Shown piece after piece: positions 9,121 through 17,941 of a stretch of 64,000 nucleotides of DNA (positions are counted from its first letter, which is position 1; each line of letters begins with the position of its first letter). The position numbers were made by a program, and so were the translations under genes. The notes beneath the pieces are model-generated. The model was not told where the DNA came from. It made no database searches and was given only the letters and a program-made list of their open reading frames with translations. The DNA is taken from positions 4,960,001 through 5,024,000 of the forward strand of contig NZ_CP186693.1 of the NCBI RefSeq assembly GCF_049532985.1. The letters run 5' to 3'. The stretch is from Promicromonospora sp049532985. GTDB taxonomy: Bacteria > Actinomycetota > Actinomycetes > Actinomycetales > Cellulomonadaceae.

Positions 9121-9187
9121 CTCGCTGAGTGCTGGATGTTCGCTCTTCTCGCGCACGAGAAAGGGCGAACATCCAGCACTCAGCGAG
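9121..9187. terminator. Long bidirectional hairpin between convergent genes
   Basis: Perfect 23-bp arms (9121-9143 and 9165-9187) surround a loop that itself can pair (CTTCTCG with CGAGAAAG, one bulge). The hairpin lies between the ends of the phytase-like gene (+) and the alpha-amylase gene (-), so it can stop transcription from both sides. There is no U-tract. Confidence 0.75.
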
Positions 9188-9205
9188 CGTCGTTCTGGGG
9201 GAGGG

Positions 9206-10639
9206 TCAGGATCGTGCGCCCGTGTGAAGAGCAAGGGCCCCGTAGGCCGGGACGGAGGCCGTGAACCAGCCGCCCGAGTCCACCGTCCGCTTCACCGAGC
9301 AGTCCGCGGCGGCGACGACGTCGCAGTACGTGCCCGCCGGGAGCGACGTCTGGAACGAGCGCTGCACGGCCGAGGCTGTGTTGTTCAGCACCACGTAGCC
9401 CTTGGCGCCGCGGCCGTAGGAGACCAGGTTGCCGCCGTCGTCCCACCAGTGGGTGACCTCGGTGCCGGCCACCTCGTTGTGGAAGCCGACCATGCCGCGG
9501 ATCTCGGTCCAGCGCTGCGTGCACGTCCACCTGCCCGTGCCGCAGGTCGCGTCCGGGACCGTGGTCTCGGTGGCGCCCGGCGCTCCGGCGTCGTCGTCCG
9601 AGAACTCGTAGCCCGAGTACACCGACGGTGAGCCGTACGGCCACGACAGCAGGAACGTGTTGGCGAGGACGTACTTGGCGCCCCACGTGTAGTTCATCGA
9701 CTCGCCGTTGCGCTCCGTGTCGTGGTTGTCCACGAACACGCCCGCCCGGTCGTACGGCAGCTTGCCGTCACCGATGTACCGCAGGTTCTTGATCTGCCCG
9801 TCGAAGTCGCGCTTGAGCTGACGGGCGTAGTCGAACTCGTGCGAGTCGCCGCTGCCCAGGTACTCGGACGGCTGGATCGGCTCGCCCGCCGCCCCGATCA
9901 CCTCGTGCACCCAGAACACGTCCGGGTTGCTCATCCGAGCCTTGATCGCCTCGAGGTCGGACGCCGGGATGTGCTTCGCGGCGTCGATCCGGAAGCCGTC
10001 GACGCCGAGGGACACCAGGTCGTCGAAGTACGCCGCGAGCCGGCCGCGCACGTAGTCGGAGCCGGTGCGCAGGTCCTGCAGCGAGACCAGGCGGCAGTTC
10101 TGCACCTGGTAGCGGTCGCCGTAGTCCGAGATGTTGCTGCGGCAGTCGTTGAAGTCGGCGGCGCTGTACGTCCCGGCGAAGTTGTCGTCCGAGAACTGCG
10201 TGCCGGCGACGCCCGTGCCGGACCGGCCGGCGCCCGCCATGTGGTTGACGACGGCGTCCGCGATCACGCCCACCCCGGCGGCGTCGCACGCGGCGACCAT
10301 GTTCGCGAACTCGGCACGCGTCCCCAGCTTGGACTCGATCCGGTAGCTGACCGGCTGGTACGAGGTCCACCACTGGGTGCCCCGGATGTGCTCCATCGGC
10401 GGGGACACCTGCACGTAGCCGAACCCGGCGGGACCGATCACGTCCTCGCACTCGGCGGCGACGGAGTCCCAGGTCCACTGGAACAGGTTGAGGATGACGT
10501 CGCCGTCGCCGTGCGGCGGGGTGGCGGCGTCGGCCTGCTCCACGGCCGGCGAGGCGGCGACCAGGCCCACGGCGAGCGCGGTGGCGAAGGTCGTGAGAGT
10601 GGCGAACAGGCGTCGGGGCACGTTCGGACGGCGCGTCAT
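9206..10639 (-). CDS. Secreted alpha-amylase (GH13)
   Basis: 477 residues; start ATG 10639 with AAGGAG 7 nt upstream. The signal peptide (residues 1 to about 39, ending ADA-A) sends it outside the cell to hydrolyse internal alpha-1,4 bonds of starch. All GH13 regions are visible: DAVVNH (region I), GFRIDAAKH with nucleophile D219 (II), WVHEVIG with acid/base E246 (III) and FVDNHD with D307 (IV). The N-terminal pattern GFGYVQVSPPMEHI and QWWTSYQPVSYRI matches the Streptomyces-type subfamily (GH13_32). No starch-binding CBM follows the C-domain. A LacI-type palindrome about 70 bp upstream suggests repression relieved by maltose/maltodextrin. Confidence 0.95.
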   Translation of the reverse strand: MTRRPNVPRRLFATLTTFATALAVGLVAASPAVEQADAATPPHGDGDVILNLFQWTWDSVAAECEDVIGPAGFGYVQVSPPMEHIRGTQWWTSYQPVSYRIESKLGTRAEFANMVAACDAAGVGVIADAVVNHMAGAGRSGTGVAGTQFSDDNFAGTYSAADFNDCRSNISDYGDRYQVQNCRLVSLQDLRTGSDYVRGRLAAYFDDLVSLGVDGFRIDAAKHIPASDLEAIKARMSNPDVFWVHEVIGAAGEPIQPSEYLGSGDSHEFDYARQLKRDFDGQIKNLRYIGDGKLPYDRAGVFVDNHDTERNGESMNYTWGAKYVLANTFLLSWPYGSPSVYSGYEFSDDDAGAPGATETTVPDATCGTGRWTCTQRWTEIRGMVGFHNEVAGTEVTHWWDDGGNLVSYGRGAKGYVVLNNTASAVQRSFQTSLPAGTYCDVVAAADCSVKRTVDSGGWFTASVPAYGALALHTGARS

Positions 10640-10706
10640 GGCGGCTCCTTGCGGCGTTGTCCCGGCTGAGGCGCGTGCGGCGTTGCACGGCCGTTTCCGG
10701 ATCTTG

Positions 10707-10721
10707 CTGCAAGCGTTGCAG
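10707..10721 (-). promoter_or_regulatory. LacI-type operator upstream of amylase
   Basis: CTGCAAGCGTTGCAG is an inverted repeat CTGCAA/TTGCAG with a 3-bp centre, 68 bp before the amylase ATG. Similar CTTGCAG-type palindromes in Streptomyces amylase promoters are bound by MalR/Reg1, LacI-family repressors. A further GTTGCA half-site occurs at 10683-10688. The repressor gene is not in the window. Confidence 0.55.
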
Positions 10722-10731
10722 AAGCGCGCGG

Positions 10732-10775
10732 CGACACGCCAGAGGCCCGGGTGAAAAACCCGGGCTGGCGTGTCG
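10732..10775 (-). terminator. Terminator after the PspC pair
   Basis: A stem made of CGACACGCCAG plus CCCGGGT on the left pairs with 10758-10775 (3-nt bulge on one arm), with an A/T-rich loop (GAAAA). It lies just past the stop of the distal PspC gene and before the amylase promoter on the same strand. Confidence 0.65.
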
Positions 10776-10781
10776 GAGGGA

Positions 10782-10970
10782 TCAGTCCTCGGTGGGCATG
10801 AGGATCCAGAACGCGATGTACGCGAGGAACTGCGGCCCCGGGATGAGGACCGAGACGACGGCGAGGACCCGCACGAGCGTCGGGTCCCAGCCGAACCGGC
10901 GCGCGATCCCGGCGCAGACGCCGGCGATCATGCGCCCCTGGCGCGGGCGGGAGAGGGTCTGTGTGCTCAC
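10782..10970 (-). CDS. PspC-domain membrane protein, copy 2
   Basis: 62 residues: basic N-terminus, the PspC hallmark RMIAGVCAGIARRFGWDPTLVR, then one membrane helix with the LIPGPQFLAYIAFWILMP pattern. PspC proteins belong to the phage-shock/envelope-stress group; in actinobacteria small stand-alone forms are common and their partners unknown. It lies 1 bp after copy 1 (10972-11169), is about 65% identical by eye, and has the same MST-TLSRPR start, so it arose by tandem duplication and is co-transcribed. Confidence 0.85.
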   Translation of the reverse strand: MSTQTLSRPRQGRMIAGVCAGIARRFGWDPTLVRVLAVVSVLIPGPQFLAYIAFWILMPTED

Positions 10971-10971
10971 G

Positions 10972-11169
10972 TCAGGCCGTCTGGCGTTCGTTCGGGATGA
11001 CGGCCCAGGCGATCAGGTACGCGAGCACCTGCGGCCCGGGGATGAGGATGGAGGCGACGGTGGCCACGCGGACCACCGTCGTGCTCCAGCCGAAGCGTCG
11101 GGCGATCGCGGCGCAGACGCCACCGATCATGCGGTCGTCACGGGGGCGGGAGAGTGTCGGTGTGCTCAT
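10972..11169 (-). CDS. PspC-domain membrane protein, copy 1
   Basis: 65 residues from ATG 11169. The PspC core RMIGGVCAAIARRFGWSTTVVR is followed by one membrane helix (LIPGPQVLAYLIAWAVIP). It is the promoter-proximal member of the tandem pair. Envelope-stress function is inferred from the family only. The final residues NERQTA differ from its twin's TED tail, the main divergence between the copies. Confidence 0.85.
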   Translation of the reverse strand: MSTPTLSRPRDDRMIGGVCAAIARRFGWSTTVVRVATVASILIPGPQVLAYLIAWAVIPNERQTA

Positions 11170-11223
11170 GTCTTCGACGGTAGGCGTGGCACGGTCCGGG
11201 GACCATCGGGTAACCCCCGGGTT

Positions 11224-11264
11224 CGCCCCTGATCGCGCCCCGCCGGTTCCCAGGGGGATGTCCG
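11224..11264 (-). terminator. Terminator after hrpA
   Basis: CGCCCCTGA (11224-11232) pairs with TCAGGGGGCG (11255-11264, one extra G). It lies just downstream of the hrpA stop and before the PspC genes on the same strand. Confidence 0.45.
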
Positions 11265-11274
11265 TCAGGGGGCG

Positions 11275-14200
11275 TCACCAGCCCCCTGGTGTCAGCACCT
11301 TCCGGATCCGCTTCTCGCTGACCGGGCCGTCGGTGCCGAGCTGCTGCGCGAACAGCGAGACGCGCAGCTCCTCCAGCATCCAGCGCACCTCGGCGAGCTC
11401 GGCCGCACGCGGCGCGTCCGGGGCACCGGCGGCGTATGCCGCCTGCGCCTTCTCGTACGCGGAGGTCACGTCACCGATCCGCCACGCGAGGTCCGCGTCG
11501 CGCGCCGGGTTCTCGGCGGCCTTGACCAGCCGGTGCGAGTCGGCGCGCAGGTAGCGGGCCAGGTGCGGCAGCCGGCGGGGCGGCGTCGCGGACACGAACC
11601 CGTCGTGCACCAGGGCCGCGCGGTGCTCGCGCAGGTCCTGGAGCGTGTTCAGCAGGGCGAGGCTGCCCGACGCGCGGATCTCCCCCTCGAGCGCACGGCT
11701 CGCCGACAGCGCGGCCACGACGTGCCCCACCACACGGTGCACCTCGTCCTCCAGGTGTCGGCGCACGAACGCGAGCGCGTCCGCGTAGGCCGACGCCGAC
11801 CGCACGTCCGCCGCGTCCGGGCCACCCGGCGGCGTGTCGTAGCGGACCTGGTCCGCACCGGAGGTCAGGGCCGTGACGGCGGCGAGCTGCAGGTCGGCGA
11901 CCAGGGCCTCCGTGCTCGGGTACGGCGACGCCGCCATGGTCAGCGACTGGGTGCCCGTCCACCGCGACGTGATCCGCCCGGTGCCCAGCGCGGCCTCGGA
12001 CACCAGCAACCGCCGCACGCCGGCGGCGTGCGCGGCCGCCTGGGCCTGCTCGTCGGCGAGGATCCGCAGCGCCACCCCGTGGGTGCGGGCCTGGCCCTTG
12101 ACCTTCGGCGCCGCCTCCTCGACGAGCGCGGGGAAGCCCCGCACCACCATGCCGGCACCCACGTCGGTGGACACCGACTCCGGCAGCATCCCGCCGTCGG
12201 GCAGCCCGGAGGGCCAGGACGTCAGCCCGGTCCGCTCGCCGACGACGCTCGCGGCACCCGCGGGGACACCGGGAGCGGCCTCGGAACCGCCGGTGCGGCG
12301 TTCGGCCACCGCGGCGGGCGACGCCACGGGCCCGGACGGTGCTCCCGCCCCGCCCGGCCCGGAGTCCCCGCCCGAGGCCCCGGCCGCCGCCCGCGCCTCC
12401 GCCAGCGCGGCCCCGACGGCGCCCCGGACCGCCGACCGCACGGCCGCCTCGGCGCGCGAGGCGAGCTTGCGCTGCAGCAGCACCAGGTCCTTCGACTCGT
12501 CCAGCACCACCGACGACGCGGACCGTCCCTGACCGCGTTCCTCGACCACCCGGAACGTGACCCGTAGGTGCGCCGGCATGCGTTCGAGCCGCGCGGTGTC
12601 CCACACCTCCGGCGGCACCACCACGTCGCGCACCGCGCGCACGGCTCGGGTGAACGCCGACGTGTAGGGCTCCGCCATGTCGCCCGCACGCACGATGTCC
12701 GCCCAGGCGGGACACTCCTCCCGGATCCAGGCGACCACCTCCCGCGCCACGTCCGGCGCCGGCACCAGCTCGCGGCGCACCGTCTTGGGCAGGGACTTGA
12801 TCGTGGCCACCGTCAGCTCCTCCAGCAGCCCGGGCACCATCCAGTCGAACCCGTCCGGCACCACGCGCGCCAGCACGGCGACCGGCACGTGCACGGTCAC
12901 GCCGTCGGCGTCCGACCCGGGCTGGAACTGGTAGGTGAGCGGCAGGAAGAGCTCGCCCTGCGGCCACGCCTCGGGGAACTCGGCGGTGTCGACGGTGGCG
13001 TCGCCGACGAGCTGCTCCATGGTGAAGGTGAGCAGGTCGGGCGTCTCCCGGCGGGCCCGCGACCACCAGCGGTCGAAGTGCGCGGCGGAGACCACCGACT
13101 CGGGCACGCGCTCGTCGTAGAACGCGAACAGGTCGTCCTCGTCCGCGACCAGGCCGCGCTGCCGGGAGCGGGCCTCCAGCTCGCCGGCCTCCTCCAGCAG
13201 GGCGCGGTTGTCGTGGAAGAACCGGTGGTGCGTGGTCCACTCGCCCTGCACGAGCGCGTGCCGCACGAACATCTCGCGTGCCGCCTCGGGGTCCACCTTG
13301 GCGTACAGCACGCGCCGGTCGGACACGATGGGCACGCCGTACAGCAGCACCTTCTCCGTGCACATCGCGGCACCCTGCTTGGTGGACCAGTGCGGCTCCG
13401 AATAGGTGCGCCGGGCGAGCGGGCCGGCCAGCTCCTCCGCCCACTCCGGCTGGATCCGGGCCACGTCGCGCGCCCACAGGCGGCTCGTCTCCACGAGCTC
13501 GCCCGCCATGATCCACACCGGTGGCTTCTTGGACAGCGGCGACCCCGGGAAGATCGCGAACCGCGCACCGCGTGCACCCACGTACTCGTTGCGGGCCTGC
13601 TTCTTGGCCCGCTTCAGCGCGCGCTCGCGCGCCTCGCCCCGCAGGTGCGCGACGGCGGACGCCTTCACCTCGCCGGTGTCCTGCATGCCGATCTGCGACA
13701 GCAGGCCGGCCAGCAGCGAGCGGTGGATCGTGTCCTCGTCCCACCCGTACCGGTAGGAGACCTGCTGCGTCTCCTGCGTCGTCCCGCCCGCCGCGGACCC
13801 GACCGCGCCCACGACCAGCGGCGGCGTGGGGTGCACGGACATGTCCATGTCCAGGGGACGTGCCATGTCCCGGAGCTGCGCCACGACGTCCTGCCACTCG
13901 CGGACGCGCAGGAAGTTCAGGTACTCCGCCTTGCACAGGCGGCGGAACGCCGAACCCGACAGCAGGCGCTGCTGCTCCCGCACGTACTCCCAGAGGTTGA
14001 GGTAGGTCAGGAAGTCGGAGCGCGGGTCCGCGAACCGGGCGTGCTGCTGGTCGGCCTGCGCCCGCTGCTCGGCGGGGCGCTCGCGGGGGTCCTGGATCGA
14101 CAGCGCCGCCGCGACGACGGCGACCTCGCGCGCCACGCCGTGCCGCGCCCCCTCGATGACCATGCGGGCCAGCCGCGGGTCCATGGGGAGCTGGGCCAGC

Positions 14201-15912
14201 GTGCGACCGGTCGCGGTGAGCCGGGTGCCGCCGTCGACCTCCTCCAGGGCGCCGAGCTCGGTGAGGAGCTGGACGCCGTCACGGATCGCCCGCGTGTCCG
14301 GGGCCTCGACGAACGGGAAGCGGGCCACGTCGTCGGGCGTGCTGACCACCCCGACCGAGATCATCTGCAGCAGCACCGACGCCAGCGACGTGCGCAGGAT
14401 CTCGGGCTCGGTGAACTCGGGGCGGCCCTCGAAGTCCTCCTGGGAGTACAGGCGGATCGCGATGCCGTCCGCGACACGGCCCGAGCGGCCGCTGCGCTGG
14501 TTGGCCGAGGCCTGCGACACCGGCTCGATGGGCAGCCGCTGCACCTTGGTCTGCTTGGAGTAGCGGCTGATGCGTGCCGTGCCGGGGTCGACCACGTAGT
14601 GGATGCCGGGCACGGTGAGCGACGTCTCGGCGACGTTCGTGGCCAGCACGATGCGCCGCGAGGCGTGCGACTGGAAGACCCGGTGCTGCTCCGCGCTGGA
14701 GAGCCGTGCGTACAGCGGCAGGATCTCGATGTGCTGCGGGTGCCTCGGGTCCCGCGCACGTTCCTTGTAGTGGCCGGCCAGGCCGTCGGCGGCGTCGTGG
14801 ATCTCGCGCTCGCCCGAGAGGAACACGAGGATGTCGCCGCTGCCCTCGCGCATGAGCTCGTCGCAGGCCTCGATGATGCCGACGACGAGGTCCTTCTCCT
14901 CGGCGCCCCGCGCCTTGCCCTTCTTCTTGCCCGACGCCGCCGGCTCGCCCCCGGCGCCGGTCTCTCCCTCGTCCGGGGACAGCGGGCGGTACCGGATCTC
15001 GACGGGGTAGGTGCGCCCGGACACCTCGACGATCGGGGCCAGGTCCGGGAGCACGTCGGTGACGTAGTCGGGCGCGCCACCGCGCTGCGCGAGCGCGGCG
15101 GGGGAGAAGTGCGCGGCGAACCGCTCGGAGTCGATGGTCGCCGACGTGATGATCAGCTTGAGGTCCGGCCGCTGGGGCAGGAGCCGCGAGAGGTAGCCGA
15201 GCAGGAAGTCGATGTTGAGGGACCGCTCGTGCGCCTCGTCGATGATGATCGTGTCGTAGGCCAGCAGCTGCGGGTCCCGCTGGATCTGCGCGAGCAGGAT
15301 GCCGTCGGTCATGACCTTGACCAGCGTCCGCTCGCTCGACTGGTCGGTGAACCGCACCTGGTAGCCCACCACGTCGCCGAGCGGGGTGCCGAGCTCCTCG
15401 GCGATGCGCTCGGCCACCGTGCGGGCCGCGAGCCGCCGGGGCTGGGTGTGCCCGATCTGCCCCTGCCGGCCCCGGCCGAGCTCCAGCGCGATCTTCGGGA
15501 TCTGCGTGGTCTTGCCGGAACCGGTCTCGCCCGCGACGATCACGACCTGGTGGTCGCGGATGGCCGCCGCGATGTCCTCCCGGCGTGCCGAGACGGGCAG
15601 CTGCTCGGGGTAGGTGATGGGCGGTACGTCCACGGCGGCACGCCGGGCGGCGGCCGCCTCGAGCTGTGCGGCGGTGACCCGCTGGGGCCCGGTCCGGCGC
15701 GGCCGGCGGCCCTGACGCTCCGTGGTCCGGCGGTCGCCCTGGTGATCCTGTTGCGGCTGCTGCCCCTCCGGCTGCTGTCCCTCCGGCTGGCGACGCTGCC
15801 GGCCCGGCTGGTCGCCCGAGCGCCGGCCCGACCCGCGGCGCCGGTTCCGGCCCCCGCCCGGGCGGCCACGGTCGCCGTCGGACACCGGGGTGGAAGAAGG
15901 CTCGCTGCTCAC
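11275..15912 (-). CDS. hrpA: ATP-dependent RNA helicase HrpA (DEAH)
   Basis: 1,545 residues from GTG 15912 with an AGGGGG ribosome site. The first ~75 residues are Arg/Gln/Gly-rich and disordered, as expected for RNA contact. Then come Walker A GETGSGKTT (K134), the DEAH box IIIDEAHERS (D225), SATID (motif III), TNVAETSLTVPGI and QRSGRSGRV (motifs V and VI), the HA2/OB region, and a long C-terminal DUF3418 domain ending at the stop, the full HrpA plan. HrpA unwinds RNA and in E. coli resolves collided or stalled ribosomes and affects mRNA processing. Length is slightly above the usual ~1,300 because of the N-terminal extension and an Ala/Gly-rich insert near residues 1160-1230. Confidence 0.95.
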   Translation of the reverse strand: MSSEPSSTPVSDGDRGRPGGGRNRRRGSGRRSGDQPGRQRRQPEGQQPEGQQPQQDHQGDRRTTERQGRRPRRTGPQRVTAAQLEAAAARRAAVDVPPITYPEQLPVSARREDIAAAIRDHQVVIVAGETGSGKTTQIPKIALELGRGRQGQIGHTQPRRLAARTVAERIAEELGTPLGDVVGYQVRFTDQSSERTLVKVMTDGILLAQIQRDPQLLAYDTIIIDEAHERSLNIDFLLGYLSRLLPQRPDLKLIITSATIDSERFAAHFSPAALAQRGGAPDYVTDVLPDLAPIVEVSGRTYPVEIRYRPLSPDEGETGAGGEPAASGKKKGKARGAEEKDLVVGIIEACDELMREGSGDILVFLSGEREIHDAADGLAGHYKERARDPRHPQHIEILPLYARLSSAEQHRVFQSHASRRIVLATNVAETSLTVPGIHYVVDPGTARISRYSKQTKVQRLPIEPVSQASANQRSGRSGRVADGIAIRLYSQEDFEGRPEFTEPEILRTSLASVLLQMISVGVVSTPDDVARFPFVEAPDTRAIRDGVQLLTELGALEEVDGGTRLTATGRTLAQLPMDPRLARMVIEGARHGVAREVAVVAAALSIQDPRERPAEQRAQADQQHARFADPRSDFLTYLNLWEYVREQQRLLSGSAFRRLCKAEYLNFLRVREWQDVVAQLRDMARPLDMDMSVHPTPPLVVGAVGSAAGGTTQETQQVSYRYGWDEDTIHRSLLAGLLSQIGMQDTGEVKASAVAHLRGEARERALKRAKKQARNEYVGARGARFAIFPGSPLSKKPPVWIMAGELVETSRLWARDVARIQPEWAEELAGPLARRTYSEPHWSTKQGAAMCTEKVLLYGVPIVSDRRVLYAKVDPEAAREMFVRHALVQGEWTTHHRFFHDNRALLEEAGELEARSRQRGLVADEDDLFAFYDERVPESVVSAAHFDRWWSRARRETPDLLTFTMEQLVGDATVDTAEFPEAWPQGELFLPLTYQFQPGSDADGVTVHVPVAVLARVVPDGFDWMVPGLLEELTVATIKSLPKTVRRELVPAPDVAREVVAWIREECPAWADIVRAGDMAEPYTSAFTRAVRAVRDVVVPPEVWDTARLERMPAHLRVTFRVVEERGQGRSASSVVLDESKDLVLLQRKLASRAEAAVRSAVRGAVGAALAEARAAAGASGGDSGPGGAGAPSGPVASPAAVAERRTGGSEAAPGVPAGAASVVGERTGLTSWPSGLPDGGMLPESVSTDVGAGMVVRGFPALVEEAAPKVKGQARTHGVALRILADEQAQAAAHAAGVRRLLVSEAALGTGRITSRWTGTQSLTMAASPYPSTEALVADLQLAAVTALTSGADQVRYDTPPGGPDAADVRSASAYADALAFVRRHLEDEVHRVVGHVVAALSASRALEGEIRASGSLALLNTLQDLREHRAALVHDGFVSATPPRRLPHLARYLRADSHRLVKAAENPARDADLAWRIGDVTSAYEKAQAAYAAGAPDAPRAAELAEVRWMLEELRVSLFAQQLGTDGPVSEKRIRKVLTPGGW

Positions 15913-15953
15913 AACCCCCTATTCTCCCAGGCTCGGCAAGGCCATTTGCCGAA

Positions 15954-16000
15954 CCGCGCCGGGCCCACGGGCCGGTGGACGGCCCGCGGACCCGGCGCGG
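15954..16000 (-). terminator. Terminator after GH76 gene
   Basis: Twenty-base GC-rich arms (15954-15973 and 15981-16000, two mismatches) form a strong hairpin 10 bp beyond the mannanase stop and before the hrpA start on the same strand. Confidence 0.6.
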
Positions 16001-16009
16001 CGCTCGCCG

Positions 16010-17656
16010 TCAGCCGGCTTCCGCCGCGTTGAACAGGTCGAGCGCGCCGTGCTGACAGCCGTGCCCCGCGGTGACCGGCACCAGCGGCCCGGCCCAGTGC
16101 GGGCCGTACATGCCGAGCGCGTCGCGGTCGTTCGCGGCGGCGGCGTCGGCCTGCCGGTCCAGGTAGGCGCTGTACGGGCGGTCGGGCAGCGCCACGTCGA
16201 GCTTGCCGAGGCCACGCACGTAGGCACCCTTGAAGGACGCGCCGTCGCTGGTGCAGTCGTCGCCCTCGTTGACCTCGCGGAGGATGCCGCCCGGGTTGAG
16301 GGCGGCGGACGTGGTCGAGGCGTCGGCCAGGTCCCGCGCGGTCTCCAGCAGCCTTGCGTCGCCCGTGGCCCGGTGCAGCTCGGCCAGCGCGCCCAGGATC
16401 ACCCCCTGGTTGTAGGTCCAGGTGGGCTCGCCGTTGTTCACGCACGAGTCGTTCAGGCCGTCGTTGACCAGGTTGCCGGAGTTGATCATGCCGCTCGCCC
16501 GGAACCAGTCCCAGCCCTCCCGGGCCCGCTGGAGATAAGTCGTGTCACCCGGGATGCGGTTGTGCAGCGCCGCGTTGAGCTGGATGTAGAGCTCGTTGGT
16601 GATCGCGTTCTTGTACGCGATGCCCGTGTTCCACTGGACCCCGCCGCCGCACGTGCCGGTCCAGTACGCCCGCATGTGGTCGGCGTCGGCGCGGGCCGTG
16701 CTCAGGTAGCGGCTCTCGCCCGTCAGGTCGTACGCCGCGATCCAGGCAAGGCCCCACCAGCCCGTGTCGTCCAGGTACTCGTTGCGGAACTGGCCCTGGC
16801 GCGCGTTCACGTTCTTGTCGTAGGTCTGCCCGATCGCGTACCGGTAGCTGCCCATGCCGCTGATCCGCGCGTTGTCGACGACGGCGGTCAGGGCGTTGGC
16901 ACCCGTCCACCAGCCGTCGGTCTCGAACAGGCCGGTGTCCCGGTCCCAGAGCATCATCAGCGCCGTGGCGGCCTCGGTCGACCGGCTCCAGGCGTTGCGG
17001 TCGTTGCGCGCCCAGCCGGTGCACGCGATCTCCGCGCGGTCGGCCGCCTTGCCGCAGGCCCGCAGCGCACCGACGCCCGCGGTGCCCCAGTCGTCCACGT
17101 TGTACATCTGGGTGCGCCAGCCCGTGGAGCCCGCCGGGATCGTGGTGGCGCCGAGCCTGCTGCCCGACGCCCACGTCCTGCCGCCGTCGAAGGACCGGTC
17201 GAGCCACACCTCGTCACCCGGCTGCCCGCCGTCGATCGAGCCCCAGCCCATGACGTCCGGGTCGGAGACGTGCAGCCGGAGCGTGCGGCCGTGGATGCCC
17301 GCGCTCACCGGCACCCGGTCGCCCGCCGCGGTCGCCGGGTCGCGGGCGTCGCAGTAGATGTCGCAGATCACGGCGGCAGGTGCCACGGTGCTGTCCGGGG
17401 CACCGGCCGGCGCCTCGGGCACCCGCGGGCCGGAGGCGCTCGCGGAGGGTGCGGCATCGGGGGACGCGGCCTGTGCCGGCGGTACGGGCACGACGGCGAG
17501 CAGCGCCGCCAGCGCCGCGGCCACGGGCGGGCCGACGACGAGCGCCCGGCGCGGGCGTGGGGTGCGGTGCGCGGAGCGGGTGCGGGTGCTGGGCCTGGTC
17601 CGTGCGCCGGCCGTGACGCCGCGCGAACGCGGCCGATTTTCTGACAGCGGTGTCAT
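16010..17656 (-). CDS. Secreted GH76 alpha-1,6-mannanase-like hydrolase
   Basis: 548 residues; ATG 17656 with AGGGAG upstream. A long basic N-terminus and hydrophobic stretch (residues ~38-63, ending PPAQA-A) form an export signal, followed by an Ala/Ser/Pro linker and a small Cys-containing segment (ICDIYCDARDP). The catalytic (alpha/alpha) barrel carries the GH76 paired aspartates in YLDDTGWWGLAW (D296, D297) and the later NELYIQLNAAL and TWTYNQGVILGAL signatures. GH76 enzymes cut alpha-1,6-mannan, so fungal or yeast cell-wall mannan is the likely substrate. It is monocistronic, ends at a strong hairpin, and is divergent from the gene at 17879/17938. Confidence 0.88.
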   Translation of the reverse strand: MTPLSENRPRSRGVTAGARTRPSTRTRSAHRTPRPRRALVVGPPVAAALAALLAVVPVPPAQAASPDAAPSASASGPRVPEAPAGAPDSTVAPAAVICDIYCDARDPATAAGDRVPVSAGIHGRTLRLHVSDPDVMGWGSIDGGQPGDEVWLDRSFDGGRTWASGSRLGATTIPAGSTGWRTQMYNVDDWGTAGVGALRACGKAADRAEIACTGWARNDRNAWSRSTEAATALMMLWDRDTGLFETDGWWTGANALTAVVDNARISGMGSYRYAIGQTYDKNVNARQGQFRNEYLDDTGWWGLAWIAAYDLTGESRYLSTARADADHMRAYWTGTCGGGVQWNTGIAYKNAITNELYIQLNAALHNRIPGDTTYLQRAREGWDWFRASGMINSGNLVNDGLNDSCVNNGEPTWTYNQGVILGALAELHRATGDARLLETARDLADASTTSAALNPGGILREVNEGDDCTSDGASFKGAYVRGLGKLDVALPDRPYSAYLDRQADAAAANDRDALGMYGPHWAGPLVPVTAGHGCQHGALDLFNAAEAG

Positions 17657-17786
17657 GCGATCTCCCTGTGCTCGTCCTGGATTCCGGGATGGAGAGGTGG
17701 AGCGATGGAGCGGTCGGCCACGGCGACGGTGCGGCGGCCCGGACCAGATTCACCCGGAACCGGTGGCGCGTCAAGGAGTGTGGCGG

Positions 17787-17806
17787 CATGGGTATCGCTC
17801 CCCATG
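17787..17806. promoter_or_regulatory. Inverted repeat between divergent genes
   Basis: CATGGG and CCCATG separated by 8 bp lie between the GH76 gene and the leftward start of the gene at 17879. A possible -10 (TAGGCT, 17828-17833) follows it on the + strand. It could be an operator for either gene; no regulator is evident. Confidence 0.3.
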
Positions 17807-17878
17807 TCGTACCGGCCCTGACCTGCCTAGGCTTTCGGGGGCCCGGTGACGTGCACCGCGGTGCCGGAGGGGAGCGGT

Positions 17879-17941
17879 ATGGCTGACAGTTCGACGGGCG
17901 GCGCCGTGGTCGGCTCGGCCGGCGCCGACAGGCCCGCATGA
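17879..17941 (+). CDS. Short leader ORF coupled to next gene
   Basis: A 20-codon frame (MADSSTGGAVVGSAGADRPA) with a near-perfect ribosome site (GGAGGGGAG) whose TGA overlaps the ATG of the 211-residue gene (ATGA at 17938-17941). The downstream ATG has no ribosome site of its own. The short frame may be a leader that delivers ribosomes by translational coupling. Alternatively the two could be one gene split by a frameshift. It looks like a non-conserved peptide. Confidence 0.4.
   Translation: MADSSTGGAVVGSAGADRPA

Noticed and set aside
12568..16032. Long + strand frame opposite hrpA (~1,154 codons)
   Set aside because: Antisense to a clear DEAH helicase; low-complexity translation without motifs.
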